This document shows, one piece after another, positions 1 to 5,009 of a stretch of DNA of 5,009 nt (its first letter is position 1; each line of letters starts with the position of its first letter). Position numbers and translations under genes: made by a program. A model generated the notes under the pieces. The model saw nothing but the letters and a program-made list of their open reading frames with translations. It was not told where the DNA came from and did not search any database. The stretch spans positions 1-5,009 of the forward strand of contig CATJWA010000335.1 in assembly GCA_949744025.1 (NCBI GenBank). The letters run 5' to 3'. The DNA is from an uncultured Eubacteriales bacterium (GTDB taxonomy: Bacteria; Bacillota; Clostridia; Oscillospirales; Oscillospiraceae).

Positions 1-24
1 AAAATATTATTATTTTCACATATT

Positions 25-30
25 GGAGGA
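25..30 (+). promoter_or_regulatory. Ribosome binding site of dnaK
   Basis: GGAGGA lies 7 nt upstream of the ATG at 38, ideal Shine-Dalgarno spacing. It decides the start. An in-frame TTG at 23 would add five residues, but it overlaps the Shine-Dalgarno itself, and known DnaK proteins begin with an MGKIIGIDLGTT-type sequence. The 37 nt upstream of the gene are AT-rich and show no CIRCE operator and no clear promoter. Confidence 0.9.
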
Positions 31-37
31 AAAAATC

Positions 38-1894
<1,857 letters not shown>

Positions 1895-1911
1895 GGCGCG
1901 GAAAATATTAT

Positions 1912-1943
1912 CATATCCTCCGGACCCGTGTCCGGGGGATATG
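1912..1943. repeat. 32-nt palindrome, copy 1
   Basis: The arms are CATATCCTCCGG and CCGGGGGATATG around an 8-nt centre, ACCCGTGT. The outer bases of the centre (AC/GT) also pair, giving a 14-position stem with a 4-nt loop. The single imperfection is T opposite G at the eighth position, a U-G wobble in RNA. It begins 17 nt after the dnaK stop codon and has no T-tract after it, so it is not a standard intrinsic terminator. It could protect the 3' end of dnaK mRNA or be the end of an inserted element. Confidence 0.85.
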
Positions 1944-1951
1944 TGAGCGTG

Positions 1952-1980
1952 TCAAAAAAGTGGCAAAGCCACTTTTTTGA
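1952..1980 (+). terminator. Terminator-like hairpin downstream of dnaK
   Basis: A perfect 13-bp inverted repeat, TCAAAAAAGTGGC, then loop AAA, then its complement. Read as an intrinsic terminator, the core is GTGGC-AAA-GCCAC followed by six T, with six A on the other side, so it could act in both directions. The GC core is only 5 bp, so termination is probably partial. It lies in the 5' half of the spacer, where it could reduce readthrough from dnaK into dnaJ. An alternative pairing, GCAAAGCC (1963-1970) with GGCTTTGC (1984-1991), would disrupt it. Confidence 0.5.
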
Positions 1981-2002
1981 AAAGGCTTTGCTTCGCGCCT
2001 TA

Positions 2003-2028
2003 CATTCCTGCCGCTTGCGGCAGGAATG
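2003..2028. repeat. Perfect GC-rich hairpin within spacer element
   Basis: CATTCCTGCCGC and GCGGCAGGAATG form a perfect 12-nt inverted repeat separated by TT. In RNA this would be an 11-bp stem closed by a CTTG tetraloop. No T-tract follows. Outside it, CTTTGC (1986-1991) and GCAAAG (2045-2050) can pair, so this may be the tip of a longer imperfect hairpin spanning about 1986-2050. Confidence 0.75.
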
Positions 2029-2051
2029 ACGACGCACGCTACGCGCAAAGT

Positions 2052-2084
2052 ATTTTTTCCGACGTACAAGCCGCCGGAAAAAAT
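2052..2084. repeat. Inverted repeat with A/T-rich arms within spacer element
   Basis: ATTTTTTCCG (2052-2061) and CGGAAAAAAT (2075-2084) are perfect 10-nt complements separated by 13 nt. A small GCGCC-TGCG-GGCGC hairpin follows at 2101-2114. Both add to the dense secondary structure between dnaK and dnaJ. Their function is unknown. Confidence 0.65.
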
Positions 2085-2145
2085 GATTATACTTTATTTC
2101 GCGCCTGCGGGCGCAAAACTCTGCGAGGCATTTTTGACAGTCTGT

Positions 2146-2177
2146 CATATCCTCCGGCTTTCTGTCCGGGGGATATG
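2146..2177. repeat. 32-nt palindrome, copy 2
   Basis: The 12-nt arms are the same as in copy 1 at 1912-1943, around a different 8-nt centre, CTTTCTGT, which does not pair. The wobble mismatch at the eighth position is preserved. The copies share 13 nt over the left arm and 15 nt over the right arm (TGTCCGGGGGATATG). This copy ends 28 nt before the dnaJ start codon, so it would form a stem in the dnaJ leader just upstream of the ribosome binding site. Next to it, GACAGTCTGTC (2136-2146) is a short perfect palindrome with a one-base centre. Confidence 0.85.
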
Positions 2178-2193
2178 GGCTTGTGTTGAGGAC

Positions 2194-2200
2194 GGAGAGG
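2194..2200 (+). promoter_or_regulatory. Ribosome binding site of dnaJ
   Basis: GGAGAGG sits 5 nt before the ATG at 2206. It fixes the start at the MADKRDYYEVLG N-terminus expected of DnaJ. The same frame is open upstream to an ATG at 2026, but that extension runs through the palindromic element, has no Shine-Dalgarno and would put 60 unrelated residues in front of the J domain. Confidence 0.88.
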
Positions 2201-2205
2201 GACAT

Positions 2206-3351
2206 ATGGCAGATAAACGCGATTACTATGAGGTGCTGGGGCTGAGCAAGGGCGCCTCGGACGACGAGATAAAAAAATCCTACAGAAAGCTGGCAAAGCA
2301 GTATCACCCCGACCTGCACCCGGGCGACAAGGCGTGCGAGGAGCGATTCAAGGAGATAGGCGAGGCCTATGAGATTTTGTCGGACCCCGAGAAGAAGCAG
2401 AGGTACGACCAGTTCGGCCACGCGGCCTTTGACCCAAACAGCGGCTTCGGCGGGGGAGACGCGGGCTTCGGAGGCTTTGGAGGTTTCGGGGGCTTCGACG
2501 ATTTGGGTGATATCCTCGGCAACATCTTCGGCGGCTTTACAGGCGGCGGCAGCGCCAGACGCACCGGTCCGCAGCGCGGGGAGAATCTGCGTGTCCGCAT
2601 GTCGATAGGCTTTGAGGAGGCTGCGTTCGGGGTCAGCAAGGACATAAATGTGCCGCGCATTGAGGACTGCGAGGACTGCGCAGGCACAGGCTGCGCCGCG
2701 GGCACAACGCCCGAAACCTGTCCGGACTGCAACGGCACGGGAAGCGTTCGCACGCAGCAGCGCACTCCTTTCGGAGTGATGTCGGCCACGTCTCAGTGCC
2801 GCAAGTGCGGCGGTACGGGCAAGATTATACATCAGCCCTGTCCGACCTGCTCGGGAAAGGGCAAGGTGCGCAGACAGCGCAAAATCTCCGTGAACATACC
2901 CGCCGGCATAGACGACGGACAGACCGTTTCACTGCGCGGGCAGGGGCACGCGGGCGTAAACGGCGGCACACCGGGCGATTTGCTCATAACGGTGAGCGTG
3001 AAGGCCCATCCGCTGTTTGAGCGGGACGGTGCGGATGTGCTGTTCCAGATGCCGATATCCTTTGTGCAGGCGGCGCTCGGCGCGGAGATAGAGGTGCCGA
3101 CGCTCGACGGCAAGGTAAAGTATACAATACCCGAGGGTACGCAGACAGGCACCGTGTTCCGTCTGCGCGGAAAGGGCATCCCGTATCTCAACGGCAGCGG
3201 CCGCGGTGACCAGTTTGTGACGGTGTATATTGTTACGCCCAAGAATCTCTCCCGTGAGCAGAAGGACTTGCTGCGAAGGTTTGGCGAGGCAACCGGCGAG
3301 GCAGACGGGGTTAAGAGCGGGATTTTTGATAAGAAAAAGAAGAAAAAATAA
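2206..3351 (+). CDS. dnaJ: Chaperone protein DnaJ (type I Hsp40)
   Basis: Co-chaperone that binds unfolded clients, hands them to DnaK and stimulates its ATP hydrolysis. At 381 residues it is of normal length for a class I J protein. It has a J domain (about 1-70) with the essential HPD motif at 34-36, a Gly/Phe-rich region (about 75-115), a zinc-binding domain, two beta-sandwich client-binding domains (about 217-345) and a short C-terminal segment. The zinc domain has four CxxCxGxG repeats, with cysteines at 155/158, 172/175, 198/201 and 212/215. All zinc ligands and the HPD are intact, so it should be functional. The C-terminus is odd in ending with six consecutive lysines. It lies downstream of dnaK on the same strand, but 311 nt of structured spacer separate them. 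Cotranscription is likely but not assured. Confidence 0.99.
   Translation: MADKRDYYEVLGLSKGASDDEIKKSYRKLAKQYHPDLHPGDKACEERFKEIGEAYEILSDPEKKQRYDQFGHAAFDPNSGFGGGDAGFGGFGGFGGFDDLGDILGNIFGGFTGGGSARRTGPQRGENLRVRMSIGFEEAAFGVSKDINVPRIEDCEDCAGTGCAAGTTPETCPDCNGTGSVRTQQRTPFGVMSATSQCRKCGGTGKIIHQPCPTCSGKGKVRRQRKISVNIPAGIDDGQTVSLRGQGHAGVNGGTPGDLLITVSVKAHPLFERDGADVLFQMPISFVQAALGAEIEVPTLDGKVKYTIPEGTQTGTVFRLRGKGIPYLNGSGRGDQFVTVYIVTPKNLSREQKDLLRRFGEATGEADGVKSGIFDKKKKKK
2464..2496 (+). repeat. 9-bp tandem repeat coding the DnaJ Gly/Phe segment
   Basis: Three and a half degenerate units of TTYGGNGGY encode GFGGFGGFGGF (residues 87-97) of the Gly/Phe linker. G/F regions normally vary in length, and this repeat offers a simple means of expansion or contraction by slippage. 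The units differ at third positions, so the repeat is not freshly expanded. Confidence 0.8.
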
Positions 3352-3571
3352 ATTGAAAAGGACGCCGGTTAGGCAGCCGGCCATAAAAAATAATAATCGA
3401 GGGCGCAAACGGTTTATCCGTTTGCGCCCTCTTGGCTGTCAAGTCAGACAATGTCCGTCGAAAGCGGTTGAAAAGTCTGTTTGGCGCTTCCGATATGGTT
3501 CCTCCGTCAAGTTCAGGCGGCTGACTTTGTCCGTCCGACACGCGGCGGCCGGCTCGCGGGCCGCCGCTTTT
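3352..3571. other. Convergent intergenic region between dnaJ and the SLH gene
   Basis: These 220 nt lie between two converging genes. They hold a minus-strand terminator (3383-3431) and a plus-strand terminator (3542-3572). A minor inverted repeat, GCCGG/CCGGC, lies at 3364-3368/3377-3381. The roughly 110 nt between the terminators contain a spaced inverted repeat, AAGTCAG (3441-3447) with CTGACTT (3521-3527), and a direct repeat, TGTCCGTC (3452-3459 and 3528-3535). I see no convincing gene or recognisable RNA family here. Confidence 0.7.
3383..3431 (-). terminator. Rho-independent terminator of the SLH-protein gene
   Basis: A perfect 14-bp stem (3399-3412 with 3418-3431, arm GAGGGCGCAAACGG) has a 5-nt loop. 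Read on the minus strand, it is followed by a U-rich stretch that includes six consecutive U (complement of 3385-3390). On the plus strand only TT follows, so it best serves the minus-strand gene, whose stop codon lies about 140 nt upstream. It may also help stabilise the dnaJ 3' end. Confidence 0.75.
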
Positions 3572-3572
3572 T
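3542..3572 (+). terminator. Rho-independent terminator of the dnaJ transcript
   Basis: GCGGCGGCC (3542-3550) pairs perfectly with GGCCGCCGC (3559-3567) around an 8-nt loop, followed directly by five T (3568-3572). This is a classic plus-strand intrinsic terminator. It lies about 190 nt after the dnaJ stop, and its T-tract touches the stop codon of the opposing gene (TGA, complement of 3572-3574). No other plus-strand gene is visible that would use it. Confidence 0.8.
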
Positions 3573-5009
3573 CATTTGCTCAAATACCGCATGAGCATGG
3601 CCGCGGCCTCGGCACGGGTGGCCGTACCTTTCGGGTCGAGAGCTCCGCCGTCTCTGCCCTGCAAGATGCCCTGCTCCACGGCCCACTGTACGGTCTCCAT
3701 GGCATAATCGCTGACATCGCCCGTATCCGCAAAGGTCAGGTCCTCTTTTGACGCTGCGGGACGCTCTGCGTATCTCCAGAGCATGACGGCAAGCTGCTCA
3801 CGTGTGATATTGTCGTCAGGACCGAAGCGTCCGTCGCCATAGCCGCTCACGATGCCTGTGCCGGCGGCCCAGCGGACGGCCTCGGCGTACCATGCGCCGT
3901 CTGCGACATCGCCGTATTGCAGCAGGTAGTTGACAACCGGCCTGCCCTCCCTGTTAAAGAGGATCTGGACGAATTGGGCGCGGGAGATATTATCGTTCGG
4001 CCCAAACAGGCCGTTGCCGTAGCCGCCAATCAAGCCGTTCTCGCTGGCATACCGTACCGCGTCATAGTACCATACGCCCTCGGACACATCGGAGAACGGG
4101 TTTATCCATACCGCCGCAGGGTCATAGCCCACAAAGTACAGCGACAGGTGGCTGGTGGTGAAGATGGCGGCCTTGCGGCCCACATCGTACATGGTGGCGC
4201 AGGGGGTGATGCTGCCGGTGCTGTCCAGGTAGTACACCACCACGCCGGAGGGGTTCTGCCCGGCCGTAAGGGTGTAGGGCAGGGACACGGTGGCATAGCC
4301 GCCCGTAAAGTCGGTGATGGCCCCGTTGCTGCTCCGCAGGGTCAGGTTGAATACCGGGGCGCTGCCCACGGCCTCTTTCTGCCGGCTGCTGAGGTCTGCG
4401 GCCCTGGCCGGAGTGACGGTCAGCGTGATTTGACTGCCCGCCTGGGCATAGAGCGAGGAAAGGGCTTGGCCGTCAAAGGCAATCTCTCCGGTGGTCAGCT
4501 TAATGGTCAGGCCCGTTACATCGTTAGTTGGAGATTCTGCCGCCGCCGCGATCTCGCCAATGGGGGCGGCGGGGAGCTTCACCGTGTCGATGGTTTTGCC
4601 CAGGCCGGTAAAGTCGATCTCCACCATGCCGGTTTTTACATTGTCCCCAATCACATTGTTGATTTGCGTGGTGTCAATCTTGCTCACGGTGGCGGTGGAG
4701 CCGGACACGCTGGCACTGACATGGACGGTGTTCTGTTCACCGGACACGGGGACGGTAACGCTGGACGTGCTGGCCGTCCCGCCTCCTCCTCCGCCACTGC
4801 CGCCGTTGCTGCTTCTCCTGACGGTGACGGTGCAGGCGGCGGTTTTACCCCCGTCCGCTGTTGTTACGGTAATGACGGCGCTGCCTGTGCTGACGGCGGT
4901 GACGTTTCCGCTGCTGTCAACCGTGGCGACGGCGGGGTCGCTGGATATCCAGGTCACGGCCTTGTTGTCCGCGTTTCCGGGGGAAACGGTGGCGGTCAGC
5001 CGCTCCGAG
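3572..5009 (-). CDS. SLH-domain surface protein with Big_2 Ig-like domain (5'-partial)
   Basis: Exported cell-envelope protein whose N-terminus, and presumably its signal peptide, lies beyond the window. The last 478 residues are visible. The frame is open to the edge, so the GTG at 4957 is not the start. Visible residues 1-63 are the C-terminal part of a bacterial Ig-like Big_2 domain (VTWISSDPAVATVDSSGNVT and following strands). A Ser/Gly linker (about 66-82) follows. Next comes a beta-rich region of about 215 residues that I cannot name, ending HLSLYFVGYDP. Three SLH repeats close the protein (about 303-355, 365-412, 425-478). SLH repeats bind secondary cell-wall polymers of Gram-positive bacteria non-covalently. 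The TRAE motif is intact only in the third (464-467); the others read SRAQ (342-345) and TREQ (402-405). The role could be S-layer component, adhesin or wall enzyme; the catalytic part, if any, is not visible. Confidence 0.93.
   Translation of the reverse strand, partial: SERLTATVSPGNADNKAVTWISSDPAVATVDSSGNVTAVSTGSAVITVTTADGGKTAACTVTVRRSSNGGSGGGGGGTASTSSVTVPVSGEQNTVHVSASVSGSTATVSKIDTTQINNVIGDNVKTGMVEIDFTGLGKTIDTVKLPAAPIGEIAAAAESPTNDVTGLTIKLTTGEIAFDGQALSSLYAQAGSQITLTVTPARAADLSSRQKEAVGSAPVFNLTLRSSNGAITDFTGGYATVSLPYTLTAGQNPSGVVVYYLDSTGSITPCATMYDVGRKAAIFTTSHLSLYFVGYDPAAVWINPFSDVSEGVWYYDAVRYASENGLIGGYGNGLFGPNDNISRAQFVQILFNREGRPVVNYLLQYGDVADGAWYAEAVRWAAGTGIVSGYGDGRFGPDDNITREQLAVMLWRYAERPAASKEDLTFADTGDVSDYAMETVQWAVEQGILQGRDGGALDPKGTATRAEAAAMLMRYLSK

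Larger units (their letters stand above)
1912..2177. repeat. Composite palindromic intergenic element between dnaK and dnaJ
   Basis: This fills most of the 311-nt gap between the dnaK stop and the dnaJ start. It is bracketed by two 32-nt palindromes with identical 12-nt arms. Inside them are a pair of 9-nt inverted repeats (TGTCAAAAA at 1950-1958, TTTTTGACA at 2131-2139) and at least four more hairpins (1952-1980, 2003-2028, 2052-2084, 2101-2114). The open frames through it are chance extensions of other frames: they lack ribosome binding sites and resemble no family I know. I infer a non-autonomous MITE- or REP/BIME-like element. No target-site duplication is obvious at the outer edges (left flank AAAATATTAT, right flank GGCTTGTGTT). 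The alternative is a native structured leader or processing region. I see no strong sigma-A promoter. TTGACA at 2134-2139 has no matching -10 element, and TATACT at 2088-2093 has no good -35 element. Confidence 0.6.

Noticed and set aside
23..37. TTG-initiated extension of DnaK by five residues
   Set aside because: The TTG overlaps the Shine-Dalgarno that serves the ATG at 38, and the family N-terminus matches the ATG start.
1..37. CIRCE/HrcA operator or grpE 3' end upstream of dnaK
   Set aside because: Neither the TTAGCACTC/GAGTGCTAA inverted repeat nor a recognisable reading frame is present in these 37 nt.
2134..2162. TTGACA as the -35 box of a dnaJ promoter
   Set aside because: At 16-18 nt spacing there is no acceptable -10 sequence, and the hexamer is part of the inner inverted repeat.
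1912..2177. CRISPR array
   Set aside because: There are only two palindromic copies, about 200 nt apart, with structured sequence rather than regular spacers between them and no cas gene in view.
2026..2205. 60-codon in-frame N-terminal extension of DnaJ
   Set aside because: It runs through the palindromic element and has no ribosome binding site. The J domain starts exactly at the ATG at 2206, behind a good Shine-Dalgarno.
3311..3541. Minus-strand 76-codon open frame starting at a GTG downstream of the SLH gene
   Set aside because: It has no Shine-Dalgarno, reads through the 14-bp terminator stem and runs into the dnaJ 3' end. Its first half might belong to a dispersed repeat, which is noted as a finding rather than a gene.

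Overview
The window suggests a GC-rich, Gram-positive (monoderm) member of the Clostridia, perhaps an Oscillospiraceae-like gut bacterium. Three things point that way. DnaK lacks the segment of roughly two dozen residues that Gram-negative DnaKs carry early in the nucleotide-binding domain. The convergent gene encodes a surface protein with a Big_2-type Ig fold and three C-terminal SLH repeats. The ribosome binding sites are strong and purine-rich. The family-level placement is inference.

Layout. (1) 38-1894 (+): complete dnaK, the Hsp70 chaperone, with an unusual cysteine cluster in its disordered tail. (2) 1895-2205: a 311-nt spacer packed with inverted repeats. Two 32-nt palindromes with identical 12-nt arms (1912-1943 and 2146-2177) bracket an inner segment (1950-2139) that ends in 9-nt inverted repeats and holds several further hairpins, one of them terminator-like. 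It looks like a small non-coding, MITE- or REP/BIME-like element lodged between two genes that are usually close neighbours. (3) 2206-3351 (+): complete dnaJ, the Hsp40 co-chaperone, with a lysine-run C-terminus. (4) 3352-3571: a convergent intergenic region with a minus-strand terminator near the dnaJ side and a plus-strand terminator abutting the opposing stop codon, so the two 3' UTRs should overlap. (5) 3572-5009 (-): the C-terminal 478 residues of an SLH-anchored surface protein whose N-terminus lies beyond the window.

How they work together. DnaJ delivers unfolded clients to DnaK and stimulates its ATPase. GrpE, the nucleotide exchange factor, is probably encoded just upstream but cannot be seen. 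No CIRCE operator (the HrcA binding site) is present, so heat-shock control, if any, would come from upstream. The structured spacer could attenuate or process the dnaK-dnaJ transcript and uncouple the two protein levels. The SLH protein has no evident link to the chaperones beyond facing them.

The best candidate for something undescribed is the dnaK-dnaJ spacer element. The DnaK cysteine tail and the interlocked terminators are secondary. No new multi-gene system is visible.
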